DNA of 62,536 nucleotides. It comes from a virus. A program made the position numbers and the translations under genes. The notes below the pieces were generated by a model. It had not been told where the DNA came from. It saw nothing but the letters and a program-made list of their open reading frames with translations, and ran no database searches. Shown one piece after another: positions 43,629 to 51,392 of this stretch. The DNA lies in IMG/VR virus record IMGVR_UViG_3300036944_000366, positions 1 through 62,536 of that record; one strand, given 5' to 3'. Numbering within the stretch: position 1 is the stretch's first letter; the number at the start of each line of letters is the position of its first letter.

Positions 43629-43765
43629 TTCTTCTCCCTCAAGCATGAGCATGTATACCCACTTGAGTCGTAGCCCAAACCCAAGCAGTAAGGACAATGC
43701 TCGTCCACGACAGCGCGTGGCACAGGGGCGAACCAGCGCTTGATCCAGTTGATGATGGCCGTCAT
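43625..43765 (-). CDS. Small zinc-ribbon protein
   Basis: 46 residues: MTAIINWIKRWFAPVPRAVV, then a paired CxxC/CxC cluster (CPYCLGLGYDSSGYTCSC) typical of a minimal zinc ribbon, ending REKK. AAGGGGGCAAGC precedes ATG, and both ends overlap neighbours by ATGA. The N-terminal helix is amphipathic and may touch the membrane. Confidence 0.6.
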   Translation of the reverse strand: MTAIINWIKRWFAPVPRAVVDEHCPYCLGLGYDSSGYTCSCLREKK

Positions 43766-43968
43766 GCTTGCCCCCTTGCGCGGATGGCGTCAGCAAGATC
43801 AGCCGGATGCGTGGACTTGTCAGCGGCATCGCACACCTTTGCGCACTCCTCGCGCTCCGCTTGTATGGCCCTTTGCCATGTGCGCAGGAACACGCTCAAC
43901 TCTTCAGGGGTTGGCTCCCCCAACATCTCGCTGATCTCCAGCCAAGTGACTTTCATTTCTTCGTTCAT
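43762..43968 (-). CDS. Small phage protein, AEREECAKVC type
   Basis: 68 residues from ATG 43968 (GGAGCGTGAC). A helical N-terminus (VTWLEISEMLGEPTPEELSV) is followed by AIQAEREECAKVCDAADKST and DAIRARGQA. Related by its C-terminal half to the 43395-43628 product. Function unknown. Confidence 0.6.
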   Translation of the reverse strand: MNEEMKVTWLEISEMLGEPTPEELSVFLRTWQRAIQAEREECAKVCDAADKSTHPADLADAIRARGQA

Positions 43969-43969
43969 G

Positions 43970-44569
43970 TCACGCTCCGAAAATGTTGCGCAGTTCTGAG
44001 TACACAGCCATTGCTTGACGCACCGTGAGCTTGTCGATGACATCGCTAGTCTCCCAAGGCCTCTCTACTGGCGTGGTGTGCAGCGCTGTGGTCATTTGCG
44101 TTGCTGGCAACGAAGCAATACCCATACGTGGCACAGGGGGAATGACTTCCCCGGTGCGGGTGTTGACTATCGTGACTCTCTTGCGCTCGGGCATGGGTGC
44201 GGGGGCTTGCTGGACTTTCTTGGTCGAGGATGCTTTGATCGGTGTGTACTCGTTGGCGTTGGCGTACAGCAGTTTGTTGGTCTCCCTCAGCATCCCTTGC
44301 CGCAGCATTTGCCCAAGCAGTGAGGACACGGACTTGTTGTTGAACCCTTGCTTGGCCAACTCTTTGCCCACCTCTGTGCGTGTCATGGCGGGGTTGTTGC
44401 GCACGAAGTCGAACGTAACGCGAGTCACGTTGTTGGTGGTCTGAAAGTATTGTTTGGGCACGGCTTGCTCCTTGGGTGGTTGAATTGTTTGCTGGGCTTC
44501 ATCATCTGCGGCCCATGCGTTGACTGTTTGTGCAAGCGCTTTCTCCAGCGCGGTCTTGATGTCTGGCAT
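43970..44569 (-). CDS. Winged-helix DNA-binding protein
   Basis: 199 residues, strong GGAGAAAGC site. The central domain (about 46-105) reads VTFDFVRNNPAMTRTEVGKE, LAKQGFNNKSVSSLLGQMLR, then QGMLRETNKLLYANANEY, a clear winged helix. Basic/proline linkers follow (KASSTKKVQQAPAPMPERKR), and a C-terminal helix (VRQAMAVYSELRNIFG) may make dimers. Position at the head of the modular array makes it a candidate regulator of the leftward unit. Confidence 0.7.
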   Translation of the reverse strand: MPDIKTALEKALAQTVNAWAADDEAQQTIQPPKEQAVPKQYFQTTNNVTRVTFDFVRNNPAMTRTEVGKELAKQGFNNKSVSSLLGQMLRQGMLRETNKLLYANANEYTPIKASSTKKVQQAPAPMPERKRVTIVNTRTGEVIPPVPRMGIASLPATQMTTALHTTPVERPWETSDVIDKLTVRQAMAVYSELRNIFGA

Positions 44570-44584
44570 TGCTTTCTCCTTTGG

Positions 44585-44776
44585 TTACTTTAAGCGGCGA
44601 ATAAACGGTGCGAATGGTGGTTCCTCTACTACCGGGGGTGGAGGCGGCGTAGCACGGCCCTCAGAGGGCGGCGTCCAGCCATACTTGCGCCATGTGGCTT
44701 GCACATCTGCGCCTGACGTCCACTTGAAGTCGGGATGACCTACCGGAACGAACGGTACTGTTTTGATTTCACTCAT
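44585..44776 (-). CDS. Small proline-rich phage protein
   Basis: 63 residues, GGAGAAAAC site. FKWTSGADVQATWRKYGWTP then PSEGRATPPPPPVVEE and a basic end. The DVQxTWRKxGWxPPSE core recurs in small phage proteins of unknown role. Sits between RtcB and the winged-helix gene. Confidence 0.6.
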   Translation of the reverse strand: MSEIKTVPFVPVGHPDFKWTSGADVQATWRKYGWTPPSEGRATPPPPPVVEEPPFAPFIRRLK

Positions 44777-44796
44777 AGTTTTCTCCTTGGGTTTTC

Positions 44797-45984
44797 TCAG
44801 TTGCCTTTGACGCAGAGCACTTGCTTGAGCGTGTGCACCACTTCAACGAGATCGGTTTGGTTGGCCATCACTTGGTCGATGTCTTTGTACGATGCGGGGA
44901 TTTCGTCGATGACTCCTTCATCTTTGCGGCATTCAACTCCCTCTGTTTGAGCAATGAGGTCAGTAAGGGAGAAGCGGCGCTTGGCTTCGGCTCTCGACAT
45001 AACTCGTCCTGCACCATGCGAACAAGAGCAGTAGGAGCTAACATCACCTTTGCCTCGGACGATGTAAGACCGCTGTCCCATACTTCCCGGAATAATTCCA
45101 AGATCGCCTTCTCGGGCACGGATTGCCCCTTTGCGTGTGACCCACATGTTGCGTCCGAAGTGGTGTTCTTTTTCGACATAGTTGTGGTGGCAGTTGATTG
45201 CTTCCTGTGTGATGGTGAACGCAGGCATCATCCCGCGCATCGCTTCGATAACTTGAATCATCATGCGGCGGCGGTTCTCAAGCGCGTAGTTCTGCGCCCA
45301 TCCCACTGCGTACATGTATGCGTCAAAGTCGTCTGTGTCCTCGGGGAAGTACGCGAGGTTGTCATCGGGCAACGTGATAAAGAACTGCTCCATCTGGCGC
45401 TTGGCCTTGGCGATGTAGTGTGTGCCGATCATGTTGCCGATGCCGCGTGATCCGGAGTGAAGCATGATCCACACATCTTGGCTCTCGTCGATGCACACCT
45501 CAATGAAGTGGTTGCCTGACCCGAGTGAGCCGATCTGTGATGCGGCCTTGGCGTGGAACTTGTCGTAGTCGCCTTTGTACAGCGGCTCAACAACGGTGCG
45601 CAAAAGCTCGGGAGTCACGCTTCCAATGTCTGTGCTGTCATCGTGCGCACCCCCCACACCTAGAGGCACACGGCGCTCGATCTCGTCACGCAAAGGCTTG
45701 AGATTGTCGGGCAGATCACTGGCCTTCAGAGACAGGCGCACAGCGTTCATGCCGCACCCAATATCGACACCCACAGCGGCGGGGATAACGGCCTTCTCCG
45801 TGGCAATGACCGTGCCCACAGTCGAGCCGATGCCAGCGTGAACGTCAGGCATACAGGCCACGCCATTGGCGTTGATGAATGGTAGCCGCGCCAAGTTCTT
45901 GAGTTGCGTCAAAGCGGAGGCTTCGACGTCGTCCGTCCATACTTTGATGGGGCGTGCGCCCTCATCTTGCATTACTTGTTTCAT
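44797..45984 (-). CDS. rtcB: RtcB-type RNA ligase
   Basis: 395 residues, near the usual family length. Metal and catalytic positions are present: D47 and H49 in CMPDVHAG, D74 and C77 in VGVDIGCGMNAV, H159 in LGSGNHFIEV, H176 in MLHSGSRGIGN, a His pair at 266-267, and the guanylylated-type His323 in SHGAGRVMSR. RtcB joins 2',3'-cyclic phosphate or 3'-phosphate ends to 5'-OH ends using GTP. In a phage it could reseal tRNAs cut by host anticodon nucleases; that use is inferred. GGAG site 7 bases before ATG. Confidence 0.93.
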   Translation of the reverse strand: MKQVMQDEGARPIKVWTDDVEASALTQLKNLARLPFINANGVACMPDVHAGIGSTVGTVIATEKAVIPAAVGVDIGCGMNAVRLSLKASDLPDNLKPLRDEIERRVPLGVGGAHDDSTDIGSVTPELLRTVVEPLYKGDYDKFHAKAASQIGSLGSGNHFIEVCIDESQDVWIMLHSGSRGIGNMIGTHYIAKAKRQMEQFFITLPDDNLAYFPEDTDDFDAYMYAVGWAQNYALENRRRMMIQVIEAMRGMMPAFTITQEAINCHHNYVEKEHHFGRNMWVTRKGAIRAREGDLGIIPGSMGQRSYIVRGKGDVSSYCSCSHGAGRVMSRAEAKRRFSLTDLIAQTEGVECRKDEGVIDEIPASYKDIDQVMANQTDLVEVVHTLKQVLCVKGN

Positions 45985-46006
45985 AGTTTTCTCCTTGGAA
46001 TGGTGA

Positions 46007-46240
46007 TTATTTGTCGAGCGTTAGACATTTGTCAACACCAATTTGCAATTCTTTTTTAAGTTCTGCAATCTGGTAGTCGAGGCTTCGCCTCTTGCGCCAT
46101 GCTTGGTCTTCGTTTTGCAGGTCAGACGGGCAGTTACGCACAGCGTGAGCCGGTCTTGCGTAGCGGTTGCAATCAGCGATGGCTTCGTCCAGTTTGGCTT
46201 GCAAGTCAGAAAGAGTTTGTTGATAGGGAAGTCCGGTCAT
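46007..46240 (-). CDS. Small coiled-coil hypothetical protein
   Basis: 77 residues, AAGGAGCTGAC site. Two helices (TLSDLQAKLDEAIADCNRYA; RRSLDYQIAELKKELQIGVD) with a Cys in each half. No family recognised. The last codons contain a TGTCTAACGCTCGACA element discussed in the findings. It ends 22 bases before the rtcB start. Confidence 0.6.
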   Translation of the reverse strand: MTGLPYQQTLSDLQAKLDEAIADCNRYARPAHAVRNCPSDLQNEDQAWRKRRSLDYQIAELKKELQIGVDKCLTLDK

Positions 46241-46608
46241 GTCAGCTCCTTGGGCACAGCAACGTCATCGCCCAGCTTGCTGGCGACATAACAGCGCATC
46301 GCAGCGATCAGGTAAGTCGGGCCGTGTTGAATGTGCGTACACCCTCTGTCACAAGCCATCCATTCAAGCCCAGCAACGGGCGATCCCTCGGATACAGTGA
46401 TGGCTTCACGCTCAATAATCGGCCCACCTTGCGCCCAGTTGGTTGAAGGAGAAAAGGTGACGCCAATATCTTGCAAGCCCTGCGATTCGTAGACCCGCTT
46501 TGTTAGTGGATTGAAACAAGGGGAGCCATATCTGTATCGCAGGTTATCGTATATACACTTTGCCACCGCCCAATCAAGGGCGGCACCTGTCAATTCTGAT
46601 GTTTTCAT
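46237..46608 (-). CDS. P22 NinX-like protein (DUF2591)
   Basis: 123 residues from ATG 46608 (GGAGTGACT). KTSELTGAALDWAVAKC at the N-terminus, FSPSTNWAQGGPIIEREAIT in the middle and GPTYLIAAMRCYVASKLGDD near the C-terminus are the pattern of the phage P22 NinX family. The biochemical role is unknown; the family is found in nin-type regions of lambdoid and other phages. Confidence 0.8.
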   Translation of the reverse strand: MKTSELTGAALDWAVAKCIYDNLRYRYGSPCFNPLTKRVYESQGLQDIGVTFSPSTNWAQGGPIIEREAITVSEGSPVAGLEWMACDRGCTHIQHGPTYLIAAMRCYVASKLGDDVAVPKELT

Positions 46609-46610
46609 AG

Positions 46611-46736
46611 TCACTCCAAGTAAAGGTACACGGCCATGAAGATGGCCAACAGTAGGAAGATCACGCGCTCTGCTTTGTCGCTGACGATCTCGATGTGGGT
46701 GGGGATGCCCCTTGCGGGGCCTGTGTATCGTTTCAT
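46611..46736 (-). CDS. Tiny single-span membrane protein
   Basis: 41 residues: MKRYTGPARGIPTHIEIVSD, KAERV, then a membrane helix IFLLLAIFMAVYLYLE. A strong AAGGAGAAAGC site precedes ATG 46736, and the stop lies next to the NinX ribosome site. Small membrane peptides like this are frequent early phage genes. Function unknown. Confidence 0.55.
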   Translation of the reverse strand: MKRYTGPARGIPTHIEIVSDKAERVIFLLLAIFMAVYLYLE

Positions 46737-46755
46737 GCTTTCTCCTTGGGTTAAC

Positions 46756-47850
46756 TTATGCGGCGTAAGAGTGGTCAAAGATCGTTGCAAGCACGGCCGT
46801 GGGGTCGTACGTTGCGCTGTTCTTGAGCGCCTCGGTAAGCACAGCCTCGTTGATCTTGTTGCGGTCGATCAGGCGCTCGGCCATCTCTGGGTCTTCGGGC
46901 CACACGGACTCACACATCAGCTCGATGAGCCACTGCTTACTGCCAGCCTGTGCGTCATACAGCGCCTCTTGCAACTCGATGGTGTACGAGTCGTAGTCGT
47001 AGTCGTCATCGCTGAGGTGATGCCATGCAGAGTTGACACCCGTCAAGGCCGAGGTGTACCACGATGAGTAGTCGATGTGCTCGACCACCGCAGGGTCACG
47101 GTCAGTAGGCAGGCTGTCCCAGTCGATGAGCGCCACACGATCCGCCAGTGCTTGGAAGTGGACGATGTCGAGCGACTCCTTGTCGCTGTGCTCAGAGTAG
47201 TAACCCACGCTGATGTTGGTGCACTCGGGTATGACCTCGATGAACTCGGCCGTGTCTGTGTACACACCTGAGTTGTCGGGCAGGTACATCAGGGTATCGT
47301 CGGCGTTGAGCGCGGCGCTGAGAGCATCGGCAAACGCATCGGAACAGCAACGCCCACGACCTTGGTGCGTGATGACACTGTCGATACCCCTGCGGTCAAA
47401 GGCAATAGCGCGGTCGAACTCAGAGAGAAGTTCTCCCTGTGTCTTGGCGATGTGTGTCGCACCGATACCGCCGCACTCCTCGCCTTGCGTGAAGATGTAG
47501 TAGGCATCAACGCCAGCGTGTAGCAGGTGCATGAGCATCGCCACACCCGCGCCATCGTCAGCACCCAGCGCGGCACCGTCAGCGTACCAGTGCGTGCTGG
47601 TCTGCTTGATCTTGTTGGGGCCTTCCTTGCGGTGCACAGTATCGACGTGCGCAACGAACAGCGTCCGGTTGGTGTCGCTGATGCGTGTGTCAACGTGCAG
47701 GTTACCTGCCGCATCGCGGTGCGTCTTGGCATACAACGGCGCACGTTCTTCCAGCCAGTCAGTCAGGCGCTTGGTTCCCTCGCTGTCATGTGGGCGCATC
47801 ATTGAGAGCGCACGGGCAAGGGTCTTGTACAGGATGGTTGATTTGTTCAT
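46756..47850 (-). CDS. M20/M28/M42-type zinc peptidase
   Basis: 364 residues from ATG 47850 (AAGGAGAAACATCC). Co-catalytic metal ligands are visible in order: AHVDTVH (H68, D70), LGADDGAG (D98/D99), TQGEECGGIG (E124/E125), AFDRRG (D152) and GYYSEHSDKESLD (H221). This is the two-zinc exopeptidase/deacylase fold. There is no signal peptide, so it acts in the cytoplasm. The substrate is unknown: an aminopeptidase or amide hydrolase acting on host metabolites is possible. The C-terminal about 100 residues are helical and unique. A copy of the short palindrome family is read in frame as GELLSEF. Confidence 0.75.
   Translation of the reverse strand: MNKSTILYKTLARALSMMRPHDSEGTKRLTDWLEERAPLYAKTHRDAAGNLHVDTRISDTNRTLFVAHVDTVHRKEGPNKIKQTSTHWYADGAALGADDGAGVAMLMHLLHAGVDAYYIFTQGEECGGIGATHIAKTQGELLSEFDRAIAFDRRGIDSVITHQGRGRCCSDAFADALSAALNADDTLMYLPDNSGVYTDTAEFIEVIPECTNISVGYYSEHSDKESLDIVHFQALADRVALIDWDSLPTDRDPAVVEHIDYSSWYTSALTGVNSAWHHLSDDDYDYDSYTIELQEALYDAQAGSKQWLIELMCESVWPEDPEMAERLIDRNKINEAVLTEALKNSATYDPTAVLATIFDHSYAA
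47422..47438. repeat. AGAGAGAA palindrome, copy 1 (degenerate)
   Basis: AGAGAGAA-G-TTCTCCCT, one mismatch in the right arm. Lies in the peptidase gene, read in frame on the minus strand as GELLSEF. Confidence 0.6.
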
Positions 47851-47863
47851 GGATGTTTCTCCT

Positions 47864-49342
47864 TCAAAATGTGGGCATAACAAATGGGGTAGGCTCGGCC
47901 TCGACCGCTGTCTCGGCCTCATCCTCGTCATCCTCGTCATCCGCGTCTGGCTCAGGTGCATGGTCAGGGTGGTACAGCTCGCCGTCAACTATTACGTTGT
48001 CCTCGTCGTCGGTGTACCAGTTGCCTGACTCAGTGCACTGCCAGCAGTCCTCGGTCAGCGCGTACTGCTGGGTGTCATCGGCGTAGCAGATGTCGTCATC
48101 GTCAACGTGGTAGTACGCATCAGCGGAGTCGATGAACACCGCGTTGTCCATGTGCGCGTACTCGCCGTTGGCTAACTCAACGATGCTGTTGTCAGACAGG
48201 TAATTGCAGTGGTAGTAAGAATCTTGTGACCCAACATACACAGCGTCGTCGTTGTGCACATGGTACTCATGCCTGTTGCGGCCAGATACCAGTGTGTAGT
48301 TGTCGATACAGCACGGGCCGACATGCCTGTCACCGTGGTAGCCGATAGAGTAGCTGTCGTCATCGTCCATGCCTTGGCCGCAGTCATCGCAGGTACAGGT
48401 GTAGCCGTTGAGCATACCGCTGGTACTGCACGCCTCCCACCCGTCGTAGCTTGAGATGGTAAAGGTGTCAGTGCTCACGTCCTCGTCAACGTGCTGACAG
48501 TTGCCGTCGATGTACGGCATCAAGTACCCGCCCTGTCGAAGCGGATAGCGCTTGATGCGTGCTTCGCTAGGCCAGCCGCGCCACTTGGCATAACCCAAGC
48601 CCTGCAACATAGCCTCGATGGACTCGTCAGCACCTGAGTGCGAACTGTACTCACGCTCACGTTTGTATGAACGTACAAACCCTTTGGTCTCCCCGTCACC
48701 GTCCTCGAACACAAGGCAACGACCTAGCACCATACCGTCAGTGTCAGTACGCACAGCCATACCCCAGCCAAGCGATGGGTCATACACAGCGTAGGGATGG
48801 CGCTCCACCCTGTCGTCGCACGCGATGTCGAAGCTCGGACTCATACACGAGCGAGGCCCGTGGATCACAGCGTGGACCATCTTGTCCATGTCCTTGGTGA
48901 TGTCAGTCGTGCCGCCATAGGTGTACTGCGCAACCACGTCACGGATAAGGTTGGATGGTGCGTCAGGGAAGTGACGCGTCAGGTACTTACCGATGGTAGT
49001 CACGACAGCTTTGGCATCGCTGTCCCCGTTGTGCATAGCTGACTTCTCGTCGCGTGTATAGGCTAGGCGGTTTGGGTCAGTGATGGACTTGTGTGGCCAC
49101 TCAAGCAACAGTTGATGCCAGTCATCTGCACGATACTGGTGCTCGGTCATCATCTTGTACACAGCAGGGTGCAGTTGGTGCCGCTGGCGCTGTTGGTTGA
49201 ACCACTCGCGCCCCTGCACAACTGTCTCGTACTCTCCCGCGCGGATGCGTCTGAACACGCCATCCGATACGATGCGTGCGGCTTGCATGAACACATAGTC
49301 CATGAACTGGTGTGCTTCGTGTAGGCTTTTCCATGTAGGCAT
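47864..49342 (-). CDS. Large acidic protein with repeated Cys/Tyr/Asp modules
   Basis: 492 residues. The N-terminal half is helical (FMDYVFMQAARIVSDGVFRR, TTIGKYLTRHFPDAPSNLIR), the middle has CRVED-like strands, and the C-terminal 200 residues hold a zinc-ribbon-like CTCDDCGQGM...GPCC. Repeats follow of the type DDAVYVGSQDSYYHCNYL / ADAYYHVDDDDICYADD / EDCWQCTESGNWYTDDEDN, before a poly-acidic tail. The repeat could bind zinc or calcium, or mimic nucleic acid. I have seen this style in phage proteins of unknown function. It is 13 bases upstream of the peptidase gene, suggesting joint expression. Confidence 0.65.
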   Translation of the reverse strand: MPTWKSLHEAHQFMDYVFMQAARIVSDGVFRRIRAGEYETVVQGREWFNQQRQRHQLHPAVYKMMTEHQYRADDWHQLLLEWPHKSITDPNRLAYTRDEKSAMHNGDSDAKAVVTTIGKYLTRHFPDAPSNLIRDVVAQYTYGGTTDITKDMDKMVHAVIHGPRSCMSPSFDIACDDRVERHPYAVYDPSLGWGMAVRTDTDGMVLGRCLVFEDGDGETKGFVRSYKREREYSSHSGADESIEAMLQGLGYAKWRGWPSEARIKRYPLRQGGYLMPYIDGNCQHVDEDVSTDTFTISSYDGWEACSTSGMLNGYTCTCDDCGQGMDDDDSYSIGYHGDRHVGPCCIDNYTLVSGRNRHEYHVHNDDAVYVGSQDSYYHCNYLSDNSIVELANGEYAHMDNAVFIDSADAYYHVDDDDICYADDTQQYALTEDCWQCTESGNWYTDDEDNVIVDGELYHPDHAPEPDADDEDDEDEAETAVEAEPTPFVMPTF

Positions 49343-49412
49343 TTTGCTTTCTCCTTAGTTTCAAGTTTGGAATGATGGGTATACCGGTATGGTCGCCACC
49401 CATCAAGGCGTC

Positions 49413-49429
49413 AGAGAGAAACTCTCTCT
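49413..49429. repeat. AGAGAGAA palindrome, copy 2
   Basis: AGAGAGA-AAC-TCTCTCT, intergenic, just after the stop of the 49433-49672 gene in the direction of transcription. Confidence 0.75.
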
Positions 49430-49432
49430 TGA

Positions 49433-49672
49433 TTACTTGCGTGCTTTCTTCTTGGGCAGTGTGAACGTGCCGAGCCACTGCGTACCCTTGACCATCGGCT
49501 GGTACATGGCGATCTCGTATGGGTCTGTGTGCTTACAGGGCACAAGGAACAGGTTGTAGGTGTAGCCGTCCTTCTCCATCAGGTCGAGCAGTGCAGGCAG
49601 GTCACGCTCCTCGTTGGTTGTAGCCCATTGCGCTACGCTGGAAGCGTAGAAGTGGGAGTGGTTCTCTGTCAT
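49433..49672 (-). CDS. Small hypothetical protein
   Basis: 79 residues, AAGGAGAATGAC site. FYASSVAQWATTNEERDLPA, LLDLMEKDGYTYNLFLVPCK and a strand-rich end finishing in PKKKARK. The WxTTNEERDLxxLL pattern is familiar from small phage proteins. A palindrome of the AGAGAGAA family lies 4-20 bases past its stop. Confidence 0.6.
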   Translation of the reverse strand: MTENHSHFYASSVAQWATTNEERDLPALLDLMEKDGYTYNLFLVPCKHTDPYEIAMYQPMVKGTQWLGTFTLPKKKARK

Positions 49673-49673
49673 G

Positions 49674-49880
49674 TCATTCTCCTTGGTTTATTTCATACAG
49701 GCGGTGCTGGCGGTAGAACTTGCAGAACAAGTCATCGAACGCAGAGAGAAGTTTCTCTCTGTTGGTGCTGTCCGCTACGTAGAACGCCCTTGCGATGTGC
49801 CCTGCGAAGCTCCCACCTTGGGACTCCATCAGTCGTGCCGCACTGAGCAGCATGTCACGGTCTAAGTCCATTGCTTTCAT
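49674..49880 (-). CDS. Small phage protein with GGSFAGHIARAFYVAD motif
   Basis: 68 residues. RLMESQGGSFAGHIARAFYV then ADSTNREKLLSAFDDLFCKF is a pattern I recognise in many unrelated phages; no function known. The NREKLLS stretch is encoded by one of the AGAGAGAA palindromes. ATGA coupling to the gene upstream. Confidence 0.65.
   Translation of the reverse strand: MKAMDLDRDMLLSAARLMESQGGSFAGHIARAFYVADSTNREKLLSAFDDLFCKFYRQHRLYEINQGE
49743..49760. repeat. AGAGAGAA palindrome, copy 3
   Basis: AGAGAGAA-GT-TTCTCTCT, inside the 49674-49880 gene, encoding REKLLS. Confidence 0.8.
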
Positions 49881-50089
49881 TTGCTTTCTCCTTGGTTAAG
49901 TAACTTGTCACGCCATGCGTTGAGGTCAGAGAGAACTTTCTCTCTCGTGCCTTTGTAGCCCATCATCTTGAGCGTTGAGTAGGCCGTTGGCCCACGGGAT
50001 TTGCTCAGCCCCTTGAGTTCTAGCTTGAGCATCTGGCGCAGTGTCAAGAGGCGAGCCGCCTCGATCTGCGATCCGGTCAGTGTTGTCAT
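49877..50089 (-). CDS. Small basic phage protein
   Basis: 70 residues, AAGGAGAAACATCC site. QIEAARLLTLRQMLKLELKG, GPTAYSTLKMMGYKGTREKV. Helical and basic; conserved-looking in phages. TREKVLS is encoded by an AGAGAGAA palindrome. Function unknown. Confidence 0.65.
   Translation of the reverse strand: MTTLTGSQIEAARLLTLRQMLKLELKGLSKSRGPTAYSTLKMMGYKGTREKVLSDLNAWRDKLLNQGESK
49927..49944. repeat. AGAGAGAA palindrome, copy 4
   Basis: AGAGAGAA-CT-TTCTCTCT, inside the 49877-50089 gene, encoding REKVLS. Confidence 0.8.
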
Positions 50090-50180
50090 GGATGTTTCTC
50101 CTTGCCGCCCTGCTTGAGGTAGGCTCGACCATGCGGGCGGCGTTGCATGGCCAAGCGGTTAAAGAGAGTTGTTGATAGGG

Positions 50181-50197
50181 AGAGAGAACTTCTCTCT
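50181..50197. repeat. AGAGAGAA palindrome, copy 5
   Basis: AGAGAGAA-C-TTCTCTCT, 3 bases past the stop of the 50201-50971 gene. The transcript would fold into a perfect 8-bp hairpin there. Confidence 0.8.
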
Positions 50198-50200
50198 GGG

Positions 50201-50971
50201 TTATTTGATGAGGTTGAGTAGGCCTGTCCATCGGGCAGGCAGGGGCATCGTTGGCTTGAGGTTGTCCATCGCAAGGTAGGCGCGTTGCAAGTCCATATCT
50301 CGGGCGTCGAGTTCGGCAATAAGCTCGGGGGCTGTTGCAAAAAGGCGCTCTTGGTCGATCTCGTCCTGCGCTTTCTTCATCTGGCCCACAAGGAACGCAC
50401 GCTGTATGACGTGGACATTGGGGGATACGCGGCGCTCGAACGGCACCTTTCTTTTACCTCTGACCGGATCGGGGACTGCATTAAACAGATCACGCACAAG
50501 GCGTTTGCTTTTGTCGCTGACGTAGTCTGCCCAATGTTCCCCGTTGTTGGGGATGGTGCGGCCAGTCTCCTCCTTGATGAAGGCCACGAACTGGCCCGGC
50601 GCAAACTCGCCTGCCTTTTGTAGCTTGACCAGCTTTGCGATCACCTCAACGAGCACGTCCTCGTAGGCCGACAGCGCCTTGTACTTGGCCGCTGTCCCTG
50701 CGTTACCAAACTCAGCGGCTACTTGGCGTTTGGCTTGGGACTTCATGGTGCGTACGCCGCCCAGCTCCATCCTTGCGGAAGACAGGATGTCGTCCCACAG
50801 TTGATGCGCCACGGTGGCCTTGATTTTCAGCTTGCGTTGCCGAGCCTTGGCCAGCTTCACGGCCTGCAAGATGTCACGCATCACGGGCACAGGGTACTTG
50901 TGCTCGGTCAGGTGGCGCTCCAAACGAGGCGCACTCATGGCCAACCAAGCGGGTTGGAGGACTTCTTCCAT
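50201..50971 (-). CDS. Helical hypothetical protein downstream of putative control region
   Basis: 256 residues from ATG 50971 (AAGGAGTAAAAGT). Almost entirely helical and charged (VMRDILQAVKLAKARQRKLK, YKALSAYEDVLVEVIAKLVK, DKSKRLVRDLFNAVPDPVRG). The basic middle part may bind nucleic acid. No family recognised. It is the first gene after the AT-rich block 50972-51391, so it probably has its own promoter there (TACAAT box at 50997-51002, minus strand). A palindrome follows its stop by 3 bases. Confidence 0.6.
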   Translation of the reverse strand: MEEVLQPAWLAMSAPRLERHLTEHKYPVPVMRDILQAVKLAKARQRKLKIKATVAHQLWDDILSSARMELGGVRTMKSQAKRQVAAEFGNAGTAAKYKALSAYEDVLVEVIAKLVKLQKAGEFAPGQFVAFIKEETGRTIPNNGEHWADYVSDKSKRLVRDLFNAVPDPVRGKRKVPFERRVSPNVHVIQRAFLVGQMKKAQDEIDQERLFATAPELIAELDARDMDLQRAYLAMDNLKPTMPLPARWTGLLNLIK

Positions 50972-51391
50972 ACTTTTACTCCTTAAAATTACGAATTGTA
51001 CAGGGGCTGTCCGGACTGTCCTAATTCTTTTACACATTAACGGTGGTTCATGGACGGGGCTTTGCCCCTCTGCAAGCCGCATGAACACAGGGTTCTTTGC
51101 TTTCGAGGGGGGCAGGTGTCCACTTATTCTTGCCAAAATAAAAAGAGAACACGCTTCACCTTTAATTTTATATATGTGTGTATGTGTGTGGATCTGTACG
51201 AACATATAAAAATTCATCTTCTTCTCTATATCTATATAAATATATATAGAAAGAGAGGACAGTTTTGAGCGGAGCCACGCAACCATGCGGGTTGCAGGCA
51301 GTCCACGCTTTGCTTTCATGTGTAAAAGTAAATGGACAGTCCGGACAGTGGTTTTTTAACAACACTTTGAGGGCCAGAGAGAAGTTCTCTC
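50972..51391 (-). promoter_or_regulatory. AT-rich non-coding block, candidate origin or early control region
   Basis: Gene-free 420 bp with base composition unlike its surroundings: AT-rich at 51140-51260 (TATATATA, TATATAAATATATATA). It is bracketed by inverted copies of a 31-base element (51007-51037 and 51318-51348), 27 of 31 positions matching, with core GGACAGTCCGGACAG. Inside are a hairpin pair GTTCATG...CATGAAC (51046-51086) enclosing GGGGC-TTT-GCCCC, and GCAACC-ATGCG-GGTTGC (51279-51295). On the minus strand TACAAT lies just downstream of the left core, so a bound protein there could control the 50201-50971 gene. Confidence 0.5.
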
Positions 51392-51392
51392 T
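51376..51392. repeat. AGAGAGAA palindrome, copy 6
   Basis: AGAGAGAA-G-TTCTCTCT, touching the stop codon of the 51392-51619 gene. Confidence 0.8.

Noticed and set aside
50201-51319. Upstream extension of the 50201-50971 gene to 372 residues
   Set aside because: The added residues come from the AT-rich block and read as low-complexity Ile/Tyr/His runs; ATG 50971 has a perfect AAGGAG site.
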